Part shown: positions 1 to 6,900 of the stretch, piece by piece
Position numbering within the stretch: position 1 is the first letter of the stretch
How the letters are laid out: the number at the start of each line of letters is the position of its first letter
Assembly: GCA_964356135.1 (NCBI GenBank)
Contig: CAYHGV010000021.1
Coordinates: 1 to 34,368 of the forward strand
From: CAYHGV01 sp964356135
GTDB lineage: Bacteria > Hydrothermota > Tepidihabitantia > CAYHGV01
DNA: 34,368 bases
Direction of reading: 5' to 3'
Position numbers and translations under genes: made by a program
The notes under the pieces: model-generated
Told to the model about the DNA's origin: nothing
Seen by the model: only the letters and a program-made list of their open reading frames with translations
The model's database searches: none

Positions 1-49
1 TCGGACCCGGTCACCCTATCGTTACCCTCGAGGGAATTGACATGGAGGG

Positions 50-78
50 TTGACAGACGGCAGAAAATCTGGTATACA
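50..78 (+). promoter_or_regulatory. Sigma70-type promoter in repeat A copy 1
   Basis: TTGACA at 50-55, a 17-nt spacer and TATACA at 73-78. The -35 is consensus and the -10 matches 5 of 6 positions. The next ATG is at 86, only 7 nt past the -10, so a transcript starting at the usual distance would begin at or next to the start codon. It would drive the small ORF 86-271 and the ORF6N gene. Confidence 0.65.
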
Positions 79-170
79 AATTTCTATGAGGCATGAAATC
101 AGGGTGCTGGAGGGAGAATCGGGAAGGATTCTGGCAGCCTTTTCCTATAACTCTGTCTTGGCTGAGAAAG
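50..170 (+). repeat. Repeat A, copy 1: mobile-looking promoter and leader-ORF module
   Basis: An about 120-bp segment recurs as a direct repeat at 910-1032. Both copies begin at the same TTGACAGA and then carry the same promoter, the same ATG and a shared run of about 28 codons before diverging near 'gtcttgg...gagnnngtc'. The sequences outside the unit are unrelated, so the left boundary is sharp and the right boundary is gradual. No transposase is present. I see it as a short dispersed element that brings a promoter; the mechanism of spread is unknown. Confidence 0.75.
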
Positions 171-271
171 TCAAAACTACCAAAAAGAGGAGGTTCCAAG
201 GAATTTTACCAAGAGCCAGGATGTCCGAAATGCAAAACGTAGGTGTAAACCAACCTATTAAAGAAGAATGA
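86..271 (+). CDS. Small leaderless-type ORF upstream of ORF6N gene (hypothetical)
   Basis: A 61-residue ORF starting MRHEIRVLEGESGR. I do not recognise a family. The first 28 or so residues are shared with the small ORF at 946-1146, because both lie in repeat A, while the C-terminal halves differ. The ATG follows the -10 box by 7 nt and has no Shine-Dalgarno. Its TGA (269-271) overlaps the ATG of the ORF6N gene (268-270) as ATGA, an arrangement that favours translational coupling. It may be a leader peptide rather than a functional protein. Differences between the two copies are not clearly synonymous, so protein-level selection is unproven. Confidence 0.35.
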   Translation: MRHEIRVLEGESGRILAAFSYNSVLAEKVKTTKKRRFQGILPRARMSEMQNVGVNQPIKEE

Positions 272-825
272 AACCAGAGACTGAATTGGTGTCACACGAG
301 ATCATCGAGAGAAGAATTTTCCTGATCCGCGGATATAGGGTTTTCCTTGGACCACATTTGGCAGAACTTTACGGTATCGAAACCAGAGTCCTCATGCAAG
401 CCGTCAAGCGCAACATCGGGCGTTTCCCCTCCGATTTCATGTTTTCTCTTACCCGGGAAGAGATCCTGAGCATATCACAATCTGTGACATCCTTGAAATA
501 TTCCAAAGCAGTCTACGTCTTCACGGAACAGGGCGTCGCCATGCTTTCGAGCGTTCTGAACAGTCCGCGCGCCATTCAAATGAATATTGCCATCATGCGG
601 GCGTTTGTGAAACTCCGGGAGATTCTCTCGACTCACAAGGAGCTTGCTTTAAAGCTGAAGGAGCTTGAAACGAAGATTGCGAAACACGGCGAGGATATCC
701 AGGCGATCTTTGAAGCGATCCGCCGCCTGATGGCTCCGCCTCCCGCACCCCCTCCGAAACGGAGAATCGGATTTGGAGTTGAAGAGCCTCGCGTCAAGTA
801 CTCCGCCCGGATGAAGAAACGCTAA
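268..825 (+). CDS. ORF6N (KilA-N-like) domain DNA-binding protein
   Basis: A 185-residue protein. Residues about 10-95 match the ORF6N pattern: 'RRIFLIRGYRVFLGPHLAEL', then LYGI, 'LMQAVKRNIGRFPSDFMFSL' and 'VFTEQGVAMLSSVL'. ORF6N domains occur in phage antirepressors and in many small stand-alone bacterial proteins linked to mobile DNA. They are thought to bind DNA, but a specific role is rarely known. Residues about 110-155 form a charged, helical (coiled-coil-like) stretch, followed by a proline run (APPPAPPP) and a basic tail. Length is normal for stand-alone members. The start overlaps the stop of the small ORF in repeat A, so it is probably transcribed from the promoter at 50-78. Its stop overlaps (TAATG) the start of a truncated methylase gene. 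Confidence 0.85.
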   Translation: MKPETELVSHEIIERRIFLIRGYRVFLGPHLAELYGIETRVLMQAVKRNIGRFPSDFMFSLTREEILSISQSVTSLKYSKAVYVFTEQGVAMLSSVLNSPRAIQMNIAIMRAFVKLREILSTHKELALKLKELETKIAKHGEDIQAIFEAIRRLMAPPPAPPPKRRIGFGVEEPRVKYSARMKKR

Positions 826-956
826 TGTCCATCTCCAAAGCGACATTTTCAAAACTGATCAAAGAGTTCAAACTCAAGGAACTCTTCAACGAACTCGGTT
901 GCGTTTCGCTTGACAGAGGACCTAAAATCTGGTATACAAATCTCTATGAGGCATGA
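825..956 (+). pseudogene. Truncated 5' end of a restriction-methylase-type gene
   Basis: An ATG at 825 overlaps the ORF6N stop and opens a 43-codon ORF. Its first 26 residues (MSISKATFSKL... KELFNELG) resemble the N-terminus of large Eco57I-type restriction-methylase proteins, which often start with a helix ending in LFNELGW. After about position 905 the reading continues into repeat A (starting at 910) and stops at TGA 954-956, with nothing else of the gene present. I infer that an ancestral ORF6N-methylase pair was cut and repeat A now sits at the break. The match is short, so chance similarity is possible. Confidence 0.45.
910..938 (+). promoter_or_regulatory. Sigma70-type promoter in repeat A copy 2
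   Basis: TTGACA at 910-915, a 17-nt spacer and TATACA at 933-938, identical in layout to the copy at 50-78. The ATG of the small ORF is at 946, again 7 nt past the -10. It is the best visible promoter for the nucleotidyltransferase-DUF6602 pair. Confidence 0.65.
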
Positions 957-1032
957 AATCAGGGTAATGGAGGGAGAATCGGGAAGGATTCCGGCAGCCT
1001 TATACTATAACCCGGTCTTGGTAGAGCATGTC
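910..1032 (+). repeat. Repeat A, copy 2
   Basis: The second copy of the promoter/leader module found at 50-170. It begins at TTGACAGA (910) directly after the truncated methylase fragment and leads into the nucleotidyltransferase operon. The two copies differ by scattered substitutions only over the first 110 or so bases, so they are diverged but unrearranged. Confidence 0.75.
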
Positions 1033-1146
1033 CAAATTAAATTAGGAAACATTCCGTTTCGTCTATCCTACCATTTTGGAAGTATAAACGAACCCAGTGC
1101 GACTATGAACGGGTTATACCACAATTTCGCCCTAACTCGGAGATGA
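946..1146 (+). CDS. Small leaderless-type ORF upstream of nucleotidyltransferase (hypothetical)
   Basis: A 66-residue ORF. The N-terminal part (MRHEIRVMEGESGR) is shared with the small ORF at 86-271. The C-terminal part (SHFGSINEPSA-like) is encoded by repeat B and recurs in the same frame at about 7938-7972. The ORF is therefore a mosaic of two repeat families. Its TGA (1144-1146) overlaps the ATG at 1143 and lies 2 nt before the ATG at 1149 of the nucleotidyltransferase. No function can be assigned; a leader ORF coupling translation into the next gene is the simplest reading. Confidence 0.35.
   Translation: MRHEIRVMEGESGRIPAALYYNPVLVEHVQIKLGNIPFRLSYHFGSINEPSATMNGLYHNFALTRR
1071..1101 (+). 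repeat. Repeat B, copy 1 (left side of the defence block)
   Basis: A 31-bp core beginning 'ccattttggaagtataaacg' and ending 'aacccagtgcg' is repeated at 7941-7971 with one mismatch. Weaker similarity extends about 20 bp on each side. Here the core overlaps an inverted repeat, GTATAA (1082) with TTATAC (1114-1119), which could form a hairpin. A more degenerate match (gtgtaaaccaacct) lies near 242-255. The two good copies bracket the nucleotidyltransferase-to-ClpP block, so they may be ends or attachment sites of a mobile island. No integrase gene is visible. Confidence 0.65.
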
Positions 1147-1148
1147 GT

Positions 1149-1910
1149 ATGACACCAGATGAATATGTGCTATCAATAGTAGCAAAATACAAGCTGATAA
1201 CCGGACAGGGTTCTCCAGCTTATCAAGCTGCCCAGAATTTCTATCCCACAATTCAAAGATGGGCTAATAAGTACCTTCTCGAGACAACATTCTCCGGTTC
1301 GTATGCAAAAGGAACTGGTGTTCGGGGATCCACCGATGTCGATATATTCATATCTCTTGATCCGCAAACCCCCGGAACCCTGAAGGAACTGTACGATGGT
1401 TTGTACTCATTTCTTGATTCCAACCGGCTTAGTCCCCGGCGGCAAAATGTTTCAATTGGTTTGAACTATTCTGGTGTTTCGATAGACCTTGTGCCGGCGA
1501 GAAAACAAGCAGGGAATACAAATGACCACAGCCTTTTCAAGAATAAAGTGCAGACTTGGACTCAAACAAATGTTCAACAACACATTAACCTAGTAGCGCA
1601 GTCTGGAAGATTAGATGAGATTCGCGCCATCAAGATTTGGCGAAATCTACATCGACTCAGCTTCCCCTCTTTCTATCTTGAGCTTATAGTGCTTGATGCA
1701 CTATACAACAAGAACAAGAATCAACCTGCAACCAATGTTTTAACCGTTTTGGAATATCTGAGAGATAGTTTTGCAAACGTTCGTGTTGTCGATCCTGCCA
1801 ATTCGAACAACATCATCTCTGAGGATTTGACTTCATCCGAAAAGTCGCTCGTAGCAAGTCATGCCCGTGAAAGTTTAGCCAAGCCACGCTGGGTTGACAT
1901 TATTTGGTAG
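1149..1910 (+). CDS. CD-NTase-like nucleotidyltransferase (candidate CBASS-type cyclase)
   Basis: A 253-residue Pol-beta-fold nucleotidyltransferase. The catalytic signature GSYAKGTGVRGSTDVDIFI lies at about residues 50-68, giving the G-S pair and two metal-binding aspartates (about D63 and D65). A third acidic residue is in VSIDLVPAR (about D113). The C-terminal half has the helical segment 'IRAIKIWRNLHRLSFPSFYL' followed by EL, typical of the CD-NTase/CCA-adding superfamily. CD-NTases make cyclic or linear oligonucleotide second messengers in CBASS anti-phage systems. Here the neighbour is a nuclease-like DUF6602 protein, so a signalling role is an inference. The protein is somewhat short for a CBASS cyclase. 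I chose ATG 1149 because CGGAG (1138-1142) is well spaced from it; ATG 1143 in the same frame overlaps the upstream small ORF. A tRNA- or RNA-modifying transferase is the main alternative. Confidence 0.8.
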   Translation: MTPDEYVLSIVAKYKLITGQGSPAYQAAQNFYPTIQRWANKYLLETTFSGSYAKGTGVRGSTDVDIFISLDPQTPGTLKELYDGLYSFLDSNRLSPRRQNVSIGLNYSGVSIDLVPARKQAGNTNDHSLFKNKVQTWTQTNVQQHINLVAQSGRLDEIRAIKIWRNLHRLSFPSFYLELIVLDALYNKNKNQPATNVLTVLEYLRDSFANVRVVDPANSNNIISEDLTSSEKSLVASHARESLAKPRWVDIIW

Positions 1911-1917
1911 GTGCACG

Positions 1918-2667
1918 ATGAGACAAAAGAAAGAACATAATATTGACCTGCACTCTCTGTTCCTGGGTTTGCAGACGCAGATGATCGTTCAATTGTCAAC
2001 TAATAGGCAGAATATCACCCATCCCGGAACTAAAGGAGAAGCAAGTGAGCTTAGGTGGCTCGACGTATTTCGATCCTACTTGCCGATGCGTTACAAGATG
2101 GAGAAGGCTTTTGTGCTTGATTCTAAGGGTAAGATGAGCGAGCAAATCGACATCGTTGTCTTTGACCGCCAATACTCACCTTTTTTATTCAATCAAGATG
2201 GGGCAAAGTATGTGCCCGCTGAAAGTGTTTACGGAGTCATCGAGGTAAAGCAATCTCTCAGCAAAGACTATCTTGAGTATGCAGGCAAAAAAGCCGCCTC
2301 TGTGCGGTGTTTATATCGCACAAGCGCTCCAATTCCTTACGCTCGCGGCGTCTACCCTCCTAAACCGCACTCTCCAATATTGGCTAGCATCGTAACTATA
2401 GATAGTTCATGGAATCCTCCGCTCGGGGATGCTTTCTTTTCAACAATTAGTTCATTGAAAATCAATGAACGTCTCGATTTGGGGTGTGCACTTCAATGTG
2501 GTTCTTTCGATATCTTGTACCCCGAAACAGGGAAGCCAATTTTGGAGATCAGCCATAAGGAAGAAGCTCTAATCTTCTTTTTCCTACGACTGCTCTCCCG
2601 GTTGCAGCAGCTTGCCACGGTTCCGATGATTGACATAAATGAATACTCGAAATCACTACACAAGTAA
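1918..2667 (+). CDS. DUF6602-type PD-(D/E)XK nuclease-like protein
   Basis: A 249-residue protein resembling the DUF6602 family: 'HPGTKGEASELRW' at about 35-47, then 'LPMRYKMEKAFVLDSKGKMS' and EQIDIVVFDRQYSP, followed by VPAESVYGVIEVKQSL. The layout fits a PD-(D/E)XK nuclease core, with E41 or E44 on the first helix, D78 in the IDIVVFD strand and E109-x-K111 on the next strand. Its biochemical activity has not, to my knowledge, been settled. It starts 7 nt after the nucleotidyltransferase stop, with a GGTAGGTG-type Shine-Dalgarno, so the two are co-transcribed. I infer it could be the effector or partner of the nucleotidyltransferase, for example a nuclease activated by its nucleotide product. 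The start 24 nt upstream lies inside the previous gene and lacks support. Confidence 0.7.
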   Translation: MRQKKEHNIDLHSLFLGLQTQMIVQLSTNRQNITHPGTKGEASELRWLDVFRSYLPMRYKMEKAFVLDSKGKMSEQIDIVVFDRQYSPFLFNQDGAKYVPAESVYGVIEVKQSLSKDYLEYAGKKAASVRCLYRTSAPIPYARGVYPPKPHSPILASIVTIDSSWNPPLGDAFFSTISSLKINERLDLGCALQCGSFDILYPETGKPILEISHKEEALIFFFLRLLSRLQQLATVPMIDINEYSKSLHK

Positions 2668-2793
2668 CGAACGGGCGCAACTGCAAATGACAGTACAAAT
2701 CACGACACTCCCTTTACGGAAAAGAGTATTGTGGTCGTCCCATTGTTTTTGCCACGAGGTAATTGGTCGTTTTACAGCGGCAAAACTAACGGA

Positions 2794-2824
2794 GTGGTTT
2801 GTGCAGACGTTAAGCGCAAACCAC
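2794..2824 (+). promoter_or_regulatory. Hairpin in the leader of the 2850 gene
   Basis: GTGGTTTGTGC (2794-2804) can pair with GCGCAAACCAC (2814-2824): 11 pairs with one G-U, around a 9-nt loop. No U-run follows, so it does not look like a terminator. It ends about 12 nt before the Shine-Dalgarno AAGGAG (2836-2841) of the next gene. The loop contains GTTAA of the candidate integron core site. It may be a structured leader or half of a recombination site. Confidence 0.5.
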
Positions 2825-3751
2825 CCCAATAAAATAAGGAGAACTCAAAATGTCCAATAACATCCAGTACGTGAAAGGAAGCCGAGTCTGGCTCAAGGAT
2901 CATCCCGAATTTGACGAGCCTTGGCTCAGAGATATCATCGCAAACGATCCATCTATATTGGGTTTGGGTGATCTCGTCCTTAAAGAAACTGAGCGGATGC
3001 AACCTAAAGCTGGCAGGCTTGATATACTTCTACAGGACTCGGAAATCGATAAACGATATGAAGTTGAAATTATGCTCGGTCGAATTGATGAAAGCCATAT
3101 TATCCGTTGCATCGAGTACTGGGATATCGAGCGAAAGCGTTTTCCCAACTACGATCATTGCGCTGTGCTTGTAGCCGAAGAGATCACAGCTCGCTTTCTC
3201 AATGTCATTTCGCTCTTTAATGGTGTCATACCAATGATAGCCTTGCAAATGACAGCCATTCAAATCGACAACAAGGTTCTTTTAAATTTTGCAAAGGTTC
3301 TTGACGAGGTATCTTTGGGGACTGCCGAGGAGGAAGAGGAACTCTCCGAGCGAGAGATTACCGACCGAGCATATTGGGAAGGAAGAGGTTCTCCCCTTTC
3401 AATGAAACTTGTTGACGAATCGTTAGAGATTCTTAAAGAGATCAATTCGGATTTATCTTTCAACTATAACAAATACTACATAGGCTTAGCTCAGAAGAAT
3501 CGTCCAAATAATTTTGTCATCTTCCGAGCGAAGAAGAAGTTTCTTCGTGTAGAGATTCGTATGGCAGATCTGGATGCTCTCAAAGAAAAGTTTAATAATA
3601 CTGAGATTGAAGTGCTCGGAGTAGATAAGCGTTGGGGTCGTTTGCGATTTACTCTTAGCAAGGACGAGGTCGAGCAGAACAAATCTTTTCTGAAGGAAAT
3701 ATTCTTGGCTTCGTACAAAGAATCGATCGAGTAAGTGGCATTGCGCTTAAC
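2809..3751 (+). mobile_element. Candidate integron-type gene cassette
   Basis: The gene 2850-3734 is flanked by a perfect 11-bp inverted repeat: GTTAAGCGCAA (2809-2819) and TTGCGCTTAAC (3741-3751). The ends fit the integron core-site consensuses GTTRRRY and RYYYAAC. In an integrated cassette the first bases are expected to complement the R'' half-site just after the gene, which is what is seen, with a short leader before the gene and a short tail after it. No integrase (IntI) or attI is visible in the window. The assignment is an inference from layout. Confidence 0.4.
2850..3734 (+). CDS. PD-(D/E)XK-like protein of unknown function
   Basis: A 294-residue soluble protein. The N-terminal half has 'PKAGRLDILL' (D58), then 'KRYEVEIMLGRIDESHIIRC' followed by IEYWDIERKRFP, which looks like a PD-(D/E)XK-type core in which the usual E-x-K is E71-V-E73. 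Next come 'VLVAEEITARFLNVISLFNG' and an acidic linker (AEEEEELSE, about 159-167). The C-terminal third ends in a small alpha/beta region containing 'KKKFLRVEIRMADLDALKEK', which may be a separate DNA- or ligand-binding module. I recognise the family pattern as a widespread uncharacterised one but cannot give it a name with certainty. With lysine replaced by glutamate it may be non-catalytic or use a variant site. AAGGAG precedes the ATG by 8 nt. It appears to sit inside a cassette-like unit. Confidence 0.65.
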   Translation: MSNNIQYVKGSRVWLKDHPEFDEPWLRDIIANDPSILGLGDLVLKETERMQPKAGRLDILLQDSEIDKRYEVEIMLGRIDESHIIRCIEYWDIERKRFPNYDHCAVLVAEEITARFLNVISLFNGVIPMIALQMTAIQIDNKVLLNFAKVLDEVSLGTAEEEEELSEREITDRAYWEGRGSPLSMKLVDESLEILKEINSDLSFNYNKYYIGLAQKNRPNNFVIFRAKKKFLRVEIRMADLDALKEKFNNTEIEVLGVDKRWGRLRFTLSKDEVEQNKSFLKEIFLASYKESIE

Positions 3752-3897
3752 AGCGGCGGTAACCACGTCCCCTTGTCAGGGGAACCGAAAATGAATCAAA
3801 GAAAATCATATTATTGTGGCCGCTCAACCCCGCCTCGCCGTACTAAATTGAATTTTGATAGCGGCGGGGGGCTGCGTAATCACCACGGAGGTTATAT
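3741..3897 (+). other. attC-like imperfect inverted-repeat region
   Basis: The segment starts with the R''-like GCTTAAC and ends with GTTATAT followed by GC, a variant of the R' core. Over the outer 22 positions, the left arm and the reverse complement of the right arm match at about 15, including AAC and GGT blocks. Inside are two further hairpins: TCCCCT/AGGGGA with a 4-nt loop (3768-3783), and CCCCGCC/GGCGGGG (3828-3834 with 3863-3869). At about 150 bp it is at the long end for an attC site. It separates the cassette gene from the restriction-modification gene. A structured intergenic terminator is the alternative. Confidence 0.35.
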
Positions 3898-3942
3898 GCG
3901 ACTGTCCGTTCTAATTAACTTCGATTTCCAACCGGAAAGAGA

Positions 3943-6900
3943 ATGATTGAGACATACATCAAAAAAATAGCATCCATCACCACACGTGGCGATGCCCGTG
4001 AGGAATCCTATTATTCTGTCCTTGCGGAACTCCTTGAAACTTTCTCTGAAACCAAGAGACATAAGAAAGTTCACGTCACCGTTCTTCCAAAGAAGACGGA
4101 GGCTGGCAATCCAGATTTTCGAGTTTGGGATGGAAAACATTCTCAAGTTGGATACGTCGAGGCAAAGCCGCCGAGAGCCAATCTGGATGAAATCGAAACG
4201 ACCGAGCAACTGAAGCGTTACATTTCAACTTTTCCGAATCTGATCCTTACAAACTTCTACGAGTTCCGGCTTTACCGTAATGGCAAGTGTGCTGACAGCG
4301 TTCTTCTCGCCCGTCCATACATACCAACGAAGCTCAAAACAATTCCACCAGCCGAGCATACCGTGGAGTTTTTGGCGTTACTGGAAAAGTTCTTTCAGTT
4401 CTCACTTCCAACCAAGTTCACCGCTGAGAGTCTTGCAGGCGAACTGGCCACACGTACACGATTTCTCAGAGATCAAGTTATCATGGAGGAAATCCGTGAG
4501 ACAAGAAGCGAGGGTGCTAAGAAGATTCTCGGCTTTTACGAGGCTTTCCAGAAACACCTCATCGCTAACCTAAAACCAGACGAATTTGCCGATTTATACG
4601 CACAGACAATAACGTATGGTCTTTTCGCCGCGCGAACACGGGCAAATGGTGTATTCAACCGCAAGCTTGCCTATGACTTCATTCCAAAGACCATCGGAAT
4701 CCTGCGTGAAATTTTCAGCTTCATTTCTCTTAGTCCACCCGAGCAGCTTGAAGCTACGGTTGACGACATTGCCGAGGTTCTCGCTGTCGCTGACGTCAAG
4801 AATATCCTTCATCAGTTTTTCAATGAAGGCAAAGGAGGCGATCCGATTTTCCATTTCTATGAAACTTTTCTTGCCGAATACAATCCAGAGGAGCGTGAGC
4901 GTCGTGGCGTTTACTATACGCCCGAGCCGGTCGTCTCTTATATCGTCCGTTCTCTCAACATCGTTCTCAAGGAATTTTTTGGACGACAAGACGGATTTGC
5001 CACTCATTCTGTAACCGTTCTCGATCCTGCTGCAGGTACACTCACATTCCTTGCCGAGGCGGCCAAGCTTGCAGTTCAACAGTTTGTTTTCAAATATGGT
5101 GAGGGTTCAAGGGCGAAGTTCATCGAAGACCACATACTGCAGCATTTCTTCGCATTCGAGCTAATGATGGCTCCATATGCAGCTGGGCACCTAAAGATGG
5201 GCTACCTTTTGGAGGAACTCGGACACAAGCTGTCCGGCGATGAACGGGTCCAATTTTATCTGACCAACACGCTGGAAATGGAAGAGCTTGCCCAGACATC
5301 ACTTCCGGGGATGGCTTCGCTCTCCGAAGAATCGCACTTGGCTGGCAGGATAAAGAAAGAGAAGCCCATCCTTGTCATCCTTGGAAATCCCCCTTATTCC
5401 GGCATCTCCGCGAATGCCAGTGAGCGTGAAGAGGAAGTGAAGAAGGGTCAGAAGTACACCAAGGGTTACACGATCCGCACGAAACAAGAAAACGGCAGGA
5501 CTTTCTATCAGCTTCTTCACGAGGAAGCAAAGGCCAGCAAGAGCATGAAAGTCAGACAAAAGACGTGGATCGGCGAGTTGATCGAATATTACAAGATTGT
5601 CGATGGAGATTGGTTTGGCGAGAGAAAGCACTGGATGCAAGACGACTATGTAAAGTTTATCCGGTTCGCCCAGTGGAAGATTGATCAGGTCGGAGAGGGC
5701 ATTGTTGGGTTCATTACCAACCACGCATATCTTGATAATCCCACGTTTCGAGGTATGCGTCAATCTCTTATGAACTCTTTCGACGAAATCTACATCCTTG
5801 ATCTACACGGTAACTCACTCAAGAAAGAAAGGGCACCGAACGGCTCTGAAGACAAGAACGTCTTTGACATTCAGCAAGGTGTCGCCATCGCTTTGTTTGT
5901 CAAGCATAAGTCGCGCACAGGCCAATGCAGAGTCTATCACTCGGACCTGTGGGGTCTGAGAGACGACAAGTATGATTTCTTGAAATCAAACCACTTTCAT
6001 ACCGTTCACCATCAAGAACTCAGTCCTTCATCACCATTCTACTTCTTCGTACCACGGCAAGACAGACATAAGGCAAGATACGAGACGTATCCCCAAGTCA
6101 ACAAGCTTTTTCGTTTGGGGACGGTTGGAGCTGTCACCGGGAGAGACCACTTTACCCTCAGCTTTTCTACTGAAGAACTCTGGCCTCGCATTCTCAACTT
6201 CTCGGAGCTTGATCCGGAGCTAGCAAGGGCGAGCTATGCCCTCGGAAAGGATTCCCGAGATTGGACTGTTGCCACTGCTTTGGCAGATGTCAAAAGGAGT
6301 GGACCATCACGGCAGTTAATCAAGCCGCTGCTTTTCAGACCTTTTGATCTCAGGCGAACTTACTATACAGGAAATTCCCGGGGCTTCTACAGCAGTCCGC
6401 AATCAAGGATAATGTCGCAGTTCCTTTCTGATAACCTTGGTCTCGTTCTTCCAAAGAGAGTTGAAACGAAAGGACCATGGCAGCACGTTTTTGTCACTTC
6501 CGCTATTACCGACCACGTTGCTGTTTCGCTGAAAACAATCGACTACTGCCTGCCGCTCTATATTTATCCTGACACAAACAAGCGCGACCTCCTTTTTCAA
6601 CATGAATCAGGCAAGCCGGTGCCTAATCTAGCTCCAAAGCTACTCAATGCTCTCACATCGTCTTACAAACTAGAGTCAGCTCCCGAGGACATCTTTAATT
6701 TCATCTATGCCGTTCTTTACTCCAACGCCTATCGTAAGAAATACGCTGAGTTCTTGAAGACGGATTTTCCCCGGGTTCCTTTTACGAAGGATTCTAAGCT
6801 CTTCAAAAAAGTTGCTCGAAAAGGTGCTGAGCTTATTGATCTCCATTTGCTCAAATCATCCAAGCTGGCTAAACCCATTGCCAAGTGCGAAGGCGCAGGC

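Noticed and set aside
2639..2860. 73-codon open frame between the DUF6602 gene and the 2850 gene
   Set aside because: It overlaps the end of one gene and the start of the next, has no recognisable composition or Shine-Dalgarno, and covers the leader hairpin and the cassette core site.
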